A stretch of DNA of 64,000 nt from Schistocerca nitens (taxonomy: Eukaryota > Arthropoda > Insecta > Orthoptera > Acrididae). The stretch covers positions 482,773,376 to 482,837,375 of the forward strand of contig NC_064619.1 of NCBI RefSeq assembly GCF_023898315.1. Reading direction: 5' to 3'. The position numbers were made by a program, and so were the translations under genes. Shown here one piece after another: positions 46,290-57,189 of this stretch (position 1 is the first letter of the stretch; each line of letters opens with the position of its first letter). The notes beneath the pieces were generated by a model. That model was not told where the DNA came from. It saw only the letters and a list, made by a program, of their open reading frames with translations, and ran no database searches.

Positions 46290-47030
46290 AGACTGGTCTA
46301 TAAATTCAGTGTACGAAAAAGTTTAGCCTATGGCAGGTAGTAGCTCGTTAGCAATTACAACTTAATCCAACCGTACCGGCAGAACGCATCAAGCGTATTT
46401 TAATGCTACGTGTCGGATAGGCCCAAATAAAATAAAGCGATGGCACAGCGGTGGGTTCCGTCGGCTCTGATTTGAATATTGCGAGGGCGATGCGCCTATG
46501 GCCAGCAATTTGGCTGCTAATGATAGCGGAACTCCAGGCCGGCACACAAACCGCTGGCGGCCCCAGGCGCAAACTGTTTACGCAGACCGTGTTCCTACAC
46601 GCGCGGCCCGGCCAGTTTGTTTTACAGGCACGTTCCGCAACCGCAGATCGTTAAGAGAACCGCCAGCCGCGAGCCCCGGCACACAGCATTATGCAAATAA
46701 CACCGCGATAGGCCGCAGTTCACGGTCAGGCGGTACGCGCTACCTGCAACTTATTCCAAATTGACAATAATTTGCGGTGTTCTGGACGTCCCGGCTGCGG
46801 AGCGGAACTGCATGCGAGTCTCGGCAAGAAAAGCCCTCCCGCAACTCTGTCGTGACTGTCGCGCTCGGGACGGAAATTTGATGCAATCCGTGCAACGACA
46901 TGGAAAGGGACCTTTGCTTCTGTACGTCCCACTCCCCTTACCCCTATCTCCTCATGCCACTGCCATGCATCGATTCTTCGCTCATGTGTGAAGCGACAGG
47001 TCTTATATATCGTTACTGATCATAAACAGA
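46290..47030. other. CpG-rich unique region
   Basis: 46440-46880 has dense CpG (CGCGCGGCCCGGCC, CCCGGCTGCGGAGCGG) and an ATGCAAAT octamer at 46691. Six overlapping frames of 67-88 residues show no domain. Candidate regulatory island between repeats. Confidence 0.35.
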
Positions 47031-47099
47031 ATTTATAGTCTATACTTACAGGAAGCATATTCACACGCAAATTGCTCTTGGGTCAATATGACTTCGAAA

Positions 47100-47225
47100 T
47101 AAGTATATATGCAGACTGAAGCGACGAATGAAAATTTATACCAAGGTCGGGATTCAAACCCGGATCTCCTGCTCACCGAGCAGATGCGCTGACCACTACG
47201 CCACCCTGGCACATTGGCTTTGCAC
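47100..47225 (-). mobile_element. SINE family C, copy 1
   Basis: tRNA-like head GGTGGCGTAGTGGTCAGCGC (A-box) and GGTTTGAATCCCGACC (B-box), followed by ATTTTCATTCGTCGC. Dispersed family, not a tRNA gene: three copies in 700 bp with matching non-tRNA tails. Confidence 0.82.
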
Positions 47226-47459
47226 AACTGCGCTGACTACCGTAGTACGCCTCCCTCCTCAGACCAAATTCCCATTCTGATCCCAGCCCACTTCGTATTT
47301 CCTCGAAACTCAAACTGCACTGTAGACGCTCTCGTACTGTATTGCAATAGCACCTCAGCATCGGATGAAACGGCCGATCCTGCCTATAACCCAGACACAG
47401 GTGCTTTAATCAACTGAACTATATGGTTCCAGAGACCTTCCCGAGCTCGAACATCTATG

Positions 47460-47580
47460 ACGTGCACGTGCAGCTTGAAGCGACGAATGAACATTTGTAC
47501 CAACGCCGGGATTCAAACTCGGGTCTCCTTTTCATTAGGCAGATGCGCTAACCATTACGCCACCCTGTCACAGTGGCTTT
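47460..47580 (-). mobile_element. SINE family C, copy 2
   Basis: Same head and tail (ACAGGGTGGCGTAATGG, GAGTTTGAATCCCGGC) in the same orientation as copy 1. The text downstream of both (TACGCCTCCCT, TCAGACCAAATT) is shared, so either the unit is longer or it was tandemly duplicated. Confidence 0.8.
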
Positions 47581-47689
47581 GCAGAACTGCGTGGACTACC
47601 TTAATACGCCTCCCTTCTCAGACCAAATTTCCACTTACGTTTTAACCCAAATGGTACTTCTTCTACACTGAAACAGCATTGCCACAGTG

Positions 47690-47800
47690 CCAGGGTGGTG
47701 TAGTGGTTAGCGCATCTGCCTAGTGAGCATGACACCCTGGTTCGAATCCCAGGCTTGGTACAAGTTTTCATTCGTCGCTCCCGTCTGCATATATCCATTC
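47690..47800 (+). mobile_element. SINE family C, copy 3, inverted
   Basis: GCCAGGGTGGTGTAGTGG A-box and GGTTCGAATCCCAGGC B-box, then TTTTCATTCGTCGC. Opposite to copies 1 and 2. Confidence 0.82.
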
Positions 47801-48106
47801 TAGAAGTTTGAGACTTGAAAAGGTCTCTGCAACCAAATAGTTTCCGTTCCTCAAAATAAGTGTTGTGGCACGTAATTTAACTCCCACTAAATGAAATCAA
47901 CTCCGCGATCATTCAGGCAATAAAACGTTTCGGTCAAAGGATGTTCGATTTTGTCATTCAAATTTACATCTGATATGATAGTGGACATTGTCGTTACATC
48001 CGTGTTGAAGGGCTGTTCCGTGTTGTTTTATTTCTTAACCGGATCTCGGTCAAACATATTTCTGTGCCAGTACATTTTCAGGAGGTGGCGCCCCTCCCCC
48101 CACAAC

Positions 48107-48585
48107 CTGCAGATATTTGAAAAAATTTCACGATTATTTAACAGCCAGTTTCGGTCGACAGACTATCATCAGGTTCTTAAAGGTATTTACGACATCATAT
48201 TAGGCGAATATAAAATCATTGACGTCAAACAACAAAATAGTGAATTTGTCATTGCCGTCACATCTTAATATGAATTAAGTTGTCAGTATATAAACTGTGC
48301 TAGGCAGCGCACCGTTTCATGTTACATTAGCAATCGACGTTAACCCTATGAACGGATGCATAACAAACACAGCTGTATGAAGGTGTGCACTGCCTAGCAC
48401 AGTTTGTATAATGAAGACGTAGTTTTTGGTACCATGAGGCAATAGTGACTAATTCATGGTTTTACCACCCGACGTCAATGATTTTACATTCGACTAATAT
48501 AACGCTGGAAATGCCTTTACGCAAATAATGATAGTCTGTCGTCCGAAACTGGTTGTTAAATAAAGAATTTTATCAGCAGCTGGCG
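48107..48585. mobile_element. Foldback element 6 with hammerhead-like modules
   Basis: Arms of about 200 bp: TTATTTAACAGCCAGTTTCGG, GACAGACTATCAT, AAAATCATTGACGTC and AAACTGTGCTAGGCAG on the left recur inverted on the right; the loop is roughly 48313-48388. The left module on the minus strand has both core strands intact. No coding sequence. Confidence 0.92.
48143..48185 (-). ncRNA. Hammerhead-like module, left end of foldback 6
   Basis: Minus strand: GAAC, then CTGATGA (complement of 48167-48173), a hairpin pairing GTC with GAC, GAAA (complement of 48150-48153), ACTGGC (the right arm has the palindrome-like ACTGGT) and then T/GTT. GAAC before the core can pair with GTT after the predicted cut, as stem I. 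Core residues are complete; stem III carries one change. Confidence 0.5.
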
Positions 48586-48789
48586 GAGGTAATCATGACT
48601 TTTTTTGAAAAATTGTTGTGCCAATGGATTTTATAAGTTTTTCAGTTTGGGGATCTAAGTGACACCAATTACTATTTTAGGTATATTTCCATTTTGTGGT
48701 ATGTTTTAGCGCATATTGACAGTAAAATAACTTATCTAACTTCAGCTGAAACTTCCGTGCTAATAGACCGTGATCGTTGTGTAAAACGT

Positions 48790-48845
48790 TCTCCTAACGT
48801 TTCATCTCTGACTGCGGCAGACATCTTCAGATGTAAAGCGGCGAA
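48790..48845 (-). ncRNA. Hammerhead-like module, solitary
   Basis: Minus strand: CTGAAGA (complement of 48824-48830), stem II beginning GTCTGCCGC, GAAA (complement of 48800-48803), palindrome ACGT and then T. Core strands intact. Stem II pairing is weakened (GTCT against AGAG), and stem I is unclear. The surrounding text resembles the terminal repeats of Penelope-like elements. Confidence 0.45.
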
Positions 48846-49193
48846 CTGCTGCTAGAAGTTGAGGGAGCGCCGACTATATAGCCCGTGTACGGGGCACCAC
48901 AGTCCATCGTACGTCGGCAACGAGATTATCCCTAGTAGTGTCAACATTCTCGATTCAGAGTAATCGATCGTCATTCCGTGGATACCAAGTCGACGTCCAT
49001 GTTTTATCCAATGTGACACCTTCCTCTTTTTTTGTTAAAACTGATACAGTGTTTCTAATTCTTAACAACCTCTCTATACATGCGCGAATGATAATGCGAT
49101 GTTTTCGATATTACGCTGGTCTTCCGGAATTTTGTTTCACGATCACTCCCTCGGAAAACATTTTCCACTACCACGTGGGTATTGTGTGCTGTA

Positions 49194-49290
49194 CTTAGGT
49201 TAGTTAGGTTTAAGTAGTTCTAAGTTCTAGGGGACTGATGACCTCAGAAGTTAAATCCCATAGTGCTCAGAGCCATTTGAACCATTTTTT
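49194..49290 (+). mobile_element. SINE family A, 3' fragment
   Basis: Tail only, from CTTAGGTTAGTTAGG to TTTGAACCATTTTTTT. No duplication recognised. Confidence 0.9.
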
Positions 49291-49329
49291 TAATAAAATT
49301 CCTTGTAGTTTTCGACCGATTTATACTGA

Positions 49330-49480
49330 TACCATGAAAAGAAGTGCTGACACCCCTGTGGTTGAACACAAGGGGAATCGCCACCTGATTCATACGGATA
49401 AATCGGCCACAGCGGGACATGTTTACCAAAACGGTGATCATGATATTTAACAAGACAAGCATCGCGTTTATCAGCTGTTT
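49330..49480 (+). pseudogene. Penelope-like GIY-YIG nuclease scrap
   Basis: The frame reads MKRSADTPVVEHKGNRHLIHTDKSATAGHVYQNGDHDI. This matches the R...EHKR...QxDKSAVAEHxxxxxDHxI region after the GIY-YIG motif in PLE endonucleases. It is short and ends at a stop (49448). Confidence 0.55.
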
Positions 49481-50080
49481 TTGACGAATTTGACGAACGA
49501 GTTCTGGCAGTTATTATAACATTTTTATGTGCATTCCTGTGTTTTCCGCCTTACATATTTACATTTTTTTTTTCGCTGTTGGGTATAGTAATTCAGAAAA
49601 GGACCACTCCGGTTATTTATTATGACCATTTTTATTGTACTACTGGATAACCTGTTGGTGACCTAATCAGGTAAAACCCGTCATTTTTGAGCGATAAAGA
49701 GCGTTGTGCTACCAAGGACTGTTTTTTTTTTTTTTTTTTTTTTTTAAATATTAGAATGCACTTACTTTTACGTAGCCTTCCTTATTCACGCCAATACGCA
49801 TTTCAGGTTTTCATCCGTCTTCAGTTGGTGTAATAATTTTGCGGTTGGCCCAGTATTATACTAGTTGTGCACCCCCTCCATGTGGCTACGGGCGGCTCCA
49901 GCTAACGCGGCCAGCGGGCTTGGAGAGCGGGTAGCGAGGAGTGGTGGGGGTGGCGGGACGGTCGCAGGCTGCGCTCGAACCACTCCACGGGCATTCCAGA
50001 TGCGTCTTGCGCTCTCGCGTCATATTGCTGTTTACGTTGGTTTCCACGCCGAACCAAGTCGGTAAATTTCGTCCCCGTTG
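49481..50080. other. Spacer with poly(T) and a GC-rich patch
   Basis: An 18-25 nt T-run sits at about 49721-49745. 49880-50010 is GC-rich (GGTGGGGGTGGCGGGACGG). No family recognised. Confidence 0.4.
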
Positions 50081-50091
50081 ACGAGGTCCTC

Positions 50092-50296
50092 TTTTTTAAT
50101 GGTTCAAATGGCTCTGAGCACTATGGGACTTAACTTCTAAGGTCATCAGTCCCCTAGAACTTAGAACTACTTAAACCTAACTAACCCAATGACATCACAC
50201 ACATCCATGCCCGAGGCAGGATTCGAACCTGCGACCGTAGCGGTCGCGCGGTTCCAGACTGTAGCGCGTAGAACCGCTCGACCACCCCGGCCGGCA
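50092..50296 (-). mobile_element. SINE family A, full length
   Basis: Target duplication ACGAGGTCCTC at 50081-50091 and 50297-50307. Confidence 0.96.
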
Positions 50297-50307
50297 ACGA
50301 GGTCCTC

Positions 50308-52047
50308 GTGGATCCGTATTTCTATGGGTTCATTAATAATGCTGTCCGAACAGCGGTTTGTTCGGAATAGCAGCTTGCTGTTGTCGAACGCAAAGTGGTG
50401 ATCCTCGTTTATGCTGTGCACTGCCACTGCTGATTTCTCATTTCTCTGTGCATTCGAGCCATACAAAGCTCATGTGTTATTCACAGTGTATCTCAACATC
50501 ACCAGCTCCAAAATATTCATGGACTCCTACCAGGAAAACAAAGCATCTGCGACACTTTTAACACATAAAAAAGTATTTTCTTTTATCTTTATTTTACATT
50601 TTCGCACAGAGTATCTTGCACCGAACTTTTAAACTACCTACGTCGAAATATTATTAATGATTTCGTAGCAAAGTTGGAATCTAAGCTGCAGTGACCGATT
50701 CATCTCCTGCGTGAAAGTGGCTGTTTACGAGTTGGCAAAGCCAACGAGTGTAGCATGAAAACCAGATTGTGGTGACCAGTTCGTAGTGTAGCCAGAGGGC
50801 TATGTAACCTTGGATCCTTACAGTTTCACTTTTCATTATGTCGATTTATTTCAATTCACATTTCTGCAGTATTTATATCAAGAACAGAAATTATAATATG
50901 TTGCAAAAGTAGTAAAATGAAAACTCAGTGCTAAATTATTTATTACGTGTTTCTGTATATTTCCAACGAAGTGTTTGTCTACAAATGTAGTCTGAACGTA
51001 TACGAACATTTGGTGTAATAAGATTATTGTTACGTTAAAAACCTGATGTTTTCTGGAGATCCAAATGAAAACATGTAATTACGTCATTGGCTATACAAAT
51101 CCTTTGTTTCGCTGACGCAAATTCCCGCGATGGCTCACGACGAGCGTTACCAGCATTGCTTGGCGTCAGCGCGTGGAAGGATCCTCGTAGAGTTTTACCT
51201 CGTCGATTTCGAGCCTGTCATTTCACAGCAGTGAAGTCAGTTCGTACATACCGTTACAACATCATCGAACACTCTTGCTATCGCATTCGCGGATCAGATC
51301 GATATGCCTCCGTGTGGACTTCTTTCATGTGGTCCTAAACTGAAATTGATCTCGAAGAAGGTAATATGTTTACTGAATCGTCTCGCAATGTGAGCTGTCG
51401 ACTTTACGTGAAATACACATAGTTTTCTCTTTAGCATACGATTAGTACGCGTCCTGCTCATATGGCGTTACACGGACAGCATTAGTTAGCCAGACACGAA
51501 GATAAGCAAGACCAGGATCAAATACGCGCGGCGGACTGAAGACAGTCGTGGGAGTACCGGCCTCCTAAGAGTGTCTTCTTAGACGGTTTCAGACTCTCAA
51601 TTAGGCAAATAGCGAGCCTGTGCCCAATTTCCTACTCAGGAAATACGATACACAGTTAAAATACGATTCACACACACAGAATAGTGTCTGCATAATTCAC
51701 CGACAGATGTCACACACGGCTTCTCCCCCTTAGGAATTGACGGTGGCGGCGACGGGAAGTGCATGAGTCCGCAAAGTAAAATAAATCTGCCAAATCCTGA
51801 GTACAACGGACACAATACTAGACGGATTAACGCTGAGTAAAGGAAGAAGTATGAGCTCTGCACACTGAATGTTCCTGTGAAGCTTTCTCTGCAATCCTTT
51901 AAAAGTGGGACGAAAGTAATAAGCGTCGTTCGGATGTACAACTATTACCCCAACATCAAGTCCCTTATCCAGCGTAACTAGAACGCTTTTCGCTTGCTGA
52001 CAGCGGCGGCTGCCAATATGGGGAATATGGATCTCCGGAACATTTAG
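50308..52047. other. Unannotated spacer
   Basis: Frames up to 101 residues without recognisable domains. Nothing else seen. Confidence 0.4.
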
Positions 52048-52060
52048 CTCGATATTGTGA

Positions 52061-52257
52061 TCGGTTCAAATGGAAGCACTACGGGACTTAACATCTGAGG
52101 TCATCAGTCCCCTAGCCTTAGAACTACTTAAACGTAACTAACGTAAGGACATCACACACATCCATGCCCGATTGAGGATTCGAAACTGGGACGATAGCAG
52201 CAGCGCGGTTCCCGACTGAAGCGCCTAGAACCGCTGGGCCACACCGGCCGACGCTGC
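52061..52257 (-). mobile_element. SINE family A
   Basis: GATAGCAGCAGCGCGG subfamily, with a 9-bp loss in the tail (GGTTCAAATGGAAGCAC). Duplication CTCGATATTGTGA / CTTGATATTGTGA around 52048-52060 and 52257-52269. Confidence 0.93.
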
Positions 52258-52269
52258 TTGATATTGTGA

Positions 52270-53990
52270 GCGGTGCAGGCACATACACAGAAACGTACCA
52301 AGTATTACCCCAAAGACACTACAATTTGTAGTGCCTCCTTTTGGCACGGATGAACAACGGTGCGTATGGTGAGTTTGTATTGGGAAGACCTTTCGGTAAT
52401 GCCTGTCATCTACCAGAGGCAGCGGCTAAGAGATCTTAACCGTCGGCAGTAAGAAATCAGGCAGATGGCCACAAAAAAAAAAAAACAGCAGCATTAAAAA
52501 ATCTAGTTGATGCCCTGCTGCAATCCTTTTGCTTCTTAAAGTTGCGCCCTGCCGCGCCGTGGCGTTGTGTCCCGCCTCGTGGCGAGGACGCAGGCGGCTA
52601 CGCACCAGCAGCCGACACGTGTGTACGAGGTGAGACGGTGTCGTAAAACCAGCGCCGGCTTATCTGGCCTGCTTGATAATGGGGCTCCCCTCGCTCTTGC
52701 CTTGCTGCTCCGCACAGGCGCCGCCTACCGGGAAGGCTTCCGGGACGACACCGCTCATGCAAAACACTCCACTGCCGTACTGCTCTGCTGCTAGCCAGTC
52801 GTGGACCGTCGCCCCATCGCCAGCCCTGACGTTTATGTACAGTAGGTAAGCTATGAAACCTATACTCCATTCCACAATGAATCCTCCACTCCGCAGTGGA
52901 GTATGCATCGTTACGACAGTTCCTGAAAAAAATCTACATCTTTACAATCAGGCCCGTGGGACAACTTGATACTGATGGGCCGCCGTGTCATTCTCTGTCA
53001 TATGACGTCAGTCGTATTCTGAATGGAGGGGATGAGATCTGCTTTCCAGACTGCTTCTCATACAAGTAGCTCCTTAACTGGCATCACGAGGCTGAATGAA
53101 CAACATTCAGTAGTGGTGGTGGTGGTGAGGGAGGGGGGGGGGGGACAGGCGGAGGGGGAGGGGGGTAGAAATATCTGGATGTACTAAGATGTACTGAGAA
53201 AACAACAGAGGGCTTCTGCATGACTCACAGACGCGCTGACCTCTCAGCATTTTCTGAAACGGAGAATTTCTTTCTACAGTCTTGCTTTTACGAAAATTTC
53301 TTCATATTTAAAGAGAAAAATGAAAAATATGCCCCTTCTTCAGGATTAGGATCTTCTCTCTGTTCCAGCAAAGACTATTAGCACTCCAAGAGCGTCGTCG
53401 GTCCCAGTCGATTTCCAACTTTTACTCCTCGTCAAAGCAAACCAACTTTTACAACCGCCCAACGTATTTTCTTCCGTACTCTAACGCATGATCAAATGTT
53501 CTATTGATATTCATACAGCTGCTTTTCCTTCTCCTATAGACGGAATCTATGTTTCTCCCAGTCACGCACGCTGTCCGCTAGCTACGCGTGCTCAGCCATT
53601 CTGCAATTCCATTAATCTAATTTTTAGATGTCTTTATTCCCTTTTTGCCTACTTCTCCTTTCGTCACCTAAATTCAGTACCGAAGTATTTCTATTGGCCC
53701 TCGACGTTTTGCCTATTCGATCCTGTGCTGCCTTCACTATTTCATCCCAAAAAATATTATCTCGGTGTGAATAGCACTCAAGCAGTGAGGGTTCAGAAAA
53801 AAAATATGAATAAAGATGGTTTATCCATTCCGGGAATCGAGGATATTGTTGATTTTTTGCCTGTTACCGACTATGACACTGGCAAGATACTGCTCCCAGG
53901 GATTCCAAAGACTTTCGAGAATGTTTTAATTTCAAGTCTGAAGTCGGATAATAAATGAAAAAAGAAATACTTGTTCTATGTGATATAATT
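52270..53990. other. Spacer with G-rich tract and a 156-residue frame
   Basis: 52550-52800 is GC-rich. The frame 53488-53958 plus is the longest non-transposon frame in the window, but I see no domain, its composition changes midway and a frame of this length is expected by chance about once in 64 kb. Not called a gene. Confidence 0.35.
53111..53166 (+). repeat. G-rich tract
   Basis: (GGT)n followed by runs of up to 12 G. It has enough G-runs for a G-quadruplex. Confidence 0.85.
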
Positions 53991-53994
53991 GTAA

Positions 53995-54592
53995 GTCAAC
54001 AATTTCGGACTTTTTCCCTTTACTTGTACTATGAACGTATAGGTTTTGATGAGTCAATTTTCGAGTATCAAAATATGTGACGTAAAAGTCTGTATCTTTT
54101 GACTGAGTTGACTTAGATGCTTAAAACTTTTACGCCGCCGAGGGACCATAGACAACAGTATATGACCTGAATACGAACTTAATAAGCCAAACTTCTCCAG
54201 AGAGAAAGGATCTTAACAGACGGATAAAAAATGACAAGAAATATATTTTCGTGTTGGAACTACAAATTAACAATTATCCGATTTTTTCCCTTACTTGTAC
54301 TGAGGAACCGAACCTCTGATTCTTGCAAAACTGAATGATTCTAGGTCAACGGCAAGCACCCTATAGGTTTCCGTGAGTGACTTTTCGAGTATCAAAATAT
54401 GTGGCATAAATGGCCTATATTTTGATTTAAGTGACTTAGAAGCTTAAAATTGTTCGTACCGCCAAGGGAATATAGACCTTAAAATAAATCTCGACGTGAT
54501 ATGTCGACTATTCCTTAGAAATAGACAGACCAACAACAAAGCGATCCTATAAGTGTTCCGTTTTTACAGACTTAGGCACGGAACCCTAGAAT
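53995..54592. repeat. Diverged tandem direct repeat, two units
   Basis: Unit 1 (about 53995-54170) and unit 2 (about 54265-54475) share CCCTTTACTTGTACT / CCCTTACTTGTACT, TTTTCGAGTATCAAAATATG, GACTTAGATGCTTAAAA / GACTTAGAAGCTTAAAA and CGCC(G/A)AGGGA. The end carries ACAGACC...ACAACAAAGCGATCC and GTTCCGTTTTTAC...CGGAACCCTA, text that recurs at retroelement 3' ends in insects. Origin unclear. Confidence 0.7.
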
Positions 54593-54599
54593 GTATCCA

Positions 54600-55555
54600 T
54601 TATCCATTCGTCTTGTAAAGTGTAACTCTTCTATCCGATAGTATTTATGATGTTCCTGTAACGTTAGTATGGGTAAACTTGTCAGTTTTTTATCACTACC
54701 AAGTAGCTGTTAAAATCGGGAAAGAAGGATGAAATTAGCACATTTCAAATAGAACAAAGGTGTTAGGCCGTACGTTTAAACGAACTTTTGATTCTCCTCT
54801 TGGTCCCAGAGAACACAATCCCGTTCATCGTAAGTACACGTTTGTCACAGCACGATTTTCATAAGTCAAAGTTCTGAGGCTTATTATCTTTATTTGTATC
54901 GAATCGCAGAGAATATCAGGTAGAGATACAGAAGTCTGTGGTCGACAGAGTGTGGCAAAGGGGAAAGTGGTGCGTAGATGATCGTTAAATCCCGAACGGA
55001 GGGTGCGACAGAGGAATGCCTATGTATATCAGCTCGTCCGGCGAGGGTGCGACGGCGGATATCGCGTGAGCGGCTTTCGCTTTTAGAGGGCTGGCAGTTA
55101 ATTACCGGGGAATCCGGGGGGAGGAAAGTGCTTCGACGCGATATCGGTTGCCACTTCAAGCAGTTGCTTCAATTAATGGGGGGTGGCTTCGGTTCGGGAG
55201 GCGCAGAGCTTGTGCCACTGCCGCTGACAAAGGAACACTTACCGCTTACAAGCGAATCGTTCCCACTGCATTAGTTTTTCTTGTACCCTTTGCGAGTCTC
55301 TTTTTCTTCCTTCATAAAACTTCAGTTGTAAAATTTTAGACATAACCATATTGTTTAAGACCTTTCCAGCTCATCTGTCGTATGGGAAAACTACGATCTG
55401 CAAGTTACAAATTACAAAATACAGTTCACAACTTTTACAAAAAGTAAAATTAATAATCAAAAATTCAAAGAAAAATTAATAGAAATCATAAATTCTATGA
55501 AAAAATATCTTCAACACAGCATTCACGTTCTGAGATCTACGAGGACTTTTTGGAA
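54600..55555. other. Spacer with a GC-richer block holding TAATTA-type sites
   Basis: 54975-55215 is CpG-richer than its flanks (GTCCGGCGAGGGTGCGACGG, CGATATCGGTTG) and contains GTTAATTACC and CAATTAATGG, homeodomain-type sites. No convincing frame. Possible cis-regulatory block. Confidence 0.3.
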
Positions 55556-55559
55556 AGTA

Positions 55560-56000
55560 AGGTGCTATCGGTTGCGAAATGTAAACCACAGTGAAAATTA
55601 AAGATGTTTTATTTGCAACAGTTAGCCACATCTTCCAGCTACTTCTCTACATTGTCGCGGCTCCGACTGAGTCATTTTTGGCAGCATTAGCCCAGCATTC
55701 CAATGCCCTCGTCATAGAAGGCAGCCGCCTGTACTTTCTGCCGCATCTCGACGCTGATTTGTAGATTGTTGTCTGTGCCAAAATGTTCTCTTCATAGCCA
55801 GCAATTCAATTGAGCAGCGATGATCATCAGAGGAAGCCACGTCTAGGCTGTATGTTGTGTAATAAAACACTTCCTATCGAAAACGCTGCAGGAGCGATCT
55901 CATTGCCCCTGCAATGTGCGACCGAGGATGGTTACGAATAAGGAATTGCATGACAGTTAAGCTGTGAGGGCTGCATGAAATCAGGCGAAATCTCTTAAAC
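55560..56000 (-). pseudogene. Mariner transposase C-terminal remnant
   Basis: Minus strand, from about 55940: PRSHIAGAMRSLLQRFR*EVFYYTTYSLDVASSDDH, then LLAMKNILAQ, CGRKYRRLP (in another frame KVQAAAFYDEGIGML) and DNVEK*LEDVANCC. This matches the mariner sequence NARPHxAxxxxxLLxxFxWEVFxHPPYSPDLAPSDxHLF and AAFYDEGI...GDYVEK. The third catalytic Asp is kept; the second region (normally RDNARPH) is altered. Frameshifted. Confidence 0.8.
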
Positions 56001-56242
56001 GCACTCATACTTGTCGTGAGATGCTATTTTCTAGTCATCTTTACGTGTTCACTGTGCACTCAGAACTGGAAAGAGCGACGTGAGGCGGTCGACCGGCATA
56101 CAGGAGACTCTGTCCAACACATCTATGTAAAGCTTCACTCTTGTTTCCACTTCGCAGTCGATCGGACCTTCTTTCCGAACAGCCCTCGTTTATCAGTAAC
56201 TCCTGGCGATTATGTAAAGTGTATCTTGCAAATCATTTGAAC

Positions 56243-56290
56243 AGCGGTCTGATGATGAACTTGTCAGTTCGCAACCGGTTACGGTGCTAT
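56243..56290 (+). ncRNA. Hammerhead-like module, solitary, best paired
   Basis: AGCGGT 56243-56248, CTGATGA 56249-56255, stem II GAAC 56257-56260 with GTTC 56267-56270, GCAA 56271-56274 in place of GAAA, palindrome ACCGGT 56274-56279, T 56280 and then ACGGTGCT 56281-56288. AC after the predicted cut pairs with GT before the core, and GCT pairs with AGC across an internal loop, as stem I. The GAAA to GCAA change would be expected to abolish cleavage. Confidence 0.5.
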
Positions 56291-56299
56291 TTACTTAAA

Positions 56300-57185
56300 T
56301 AATTAGCAGTATATTAGTGGCTGGTCGTTGTCTTCTTCTTTGTAAGACTCAACCTACATTAACTCATATGCAATAAACAGATTCAGTTCTAGTTTCCATG
56401 ACATCTCTCAGTTTCCTAGAATATATTCATTTATAGCACCGTTGCACAATGTGATATGCTGCCTGCCCTGTTGGTTCTAAGTCACAATCGGAACTATGAA
56501 GGATGCCCCTTGTGTGGTAGCCCTGATTCTAGCTTCGCCCATCCGGATCTTGTTAGATGGTACGAAATCTTCGTGGATAGGTCAGGCCCTGGCATTTTGC
56601 AGTAACTGTGATATTGATGCAATAAAAATTTAAACTGATTATAAAATTTATGTTCATTAATCAGCAAGCGTTTAGAAACCAATGAAGAATCTTAATTATA
56701 ATTTATCAGCATTGCACTCAGAAACGCAGTTTCGAAGTTTTGCCTCATTCATGTTATATGTTCTTTTGGCGGAATCTGCATTTGAATTTTGAACTTAAAT
56801 GAAAGGCAATGCAGAAGGGCTGAGCTCAAACATTCTCGTCTGATGATGGATCTGAGTCCCAGGCAGAAGCTGTGACTAATAAATTCTAATGAGTTCAGTT
56901 GTAGAATACTCTCGATTGTTGAAACGATTTTTGGACTCCAGGGTGTCCCAAAACTCATTAGGCGCAGAGCAACATGTTGACGATGTATATACGAGAATTT
57001 TCGACAGTAGGAAATAATTTGCTACAGCTTGGAGGATTTTTTGAGATTCTCTAACGGGACTGAGATTACTAGAAACTCTCTTCTAATTCGTCATTAGTGC
57101 TATAGGCACTTAATGTAATTGTCAATGTCGATGGGTTACTTTAAATGCCGCAAGTGTACTAGTTAACTCCTGACATGATAAAATA
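56300..57185. other. Unannotated spacer
   Basis: Nothing recognised; short frames only. Confidence 0.4.
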
Positions 57186-57189
57186 GGTC

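Noticed and set aside
2332..47800. tRNA-like sequences with good A and B boxes
   Set aside because: Each continues into a shared non-tRNA tail or is truncated, and acceptor stems are not closed. They are SINE heads, not tRNA genes.
49800..49835. Minus-strand CTGAAGA...GATGAAAAC resembling the hammerhead core
   Set aside because: The segment between the strands is too short for a stem II and there is no palindrome after GAAA. Possibly a broken copy, not counted.
53488..53958. 156-residue open frame, the longest outside transposons
   Set aside because: No domain or signal I recognise; one frame this long is expected by chance in six frames of 64 kb.
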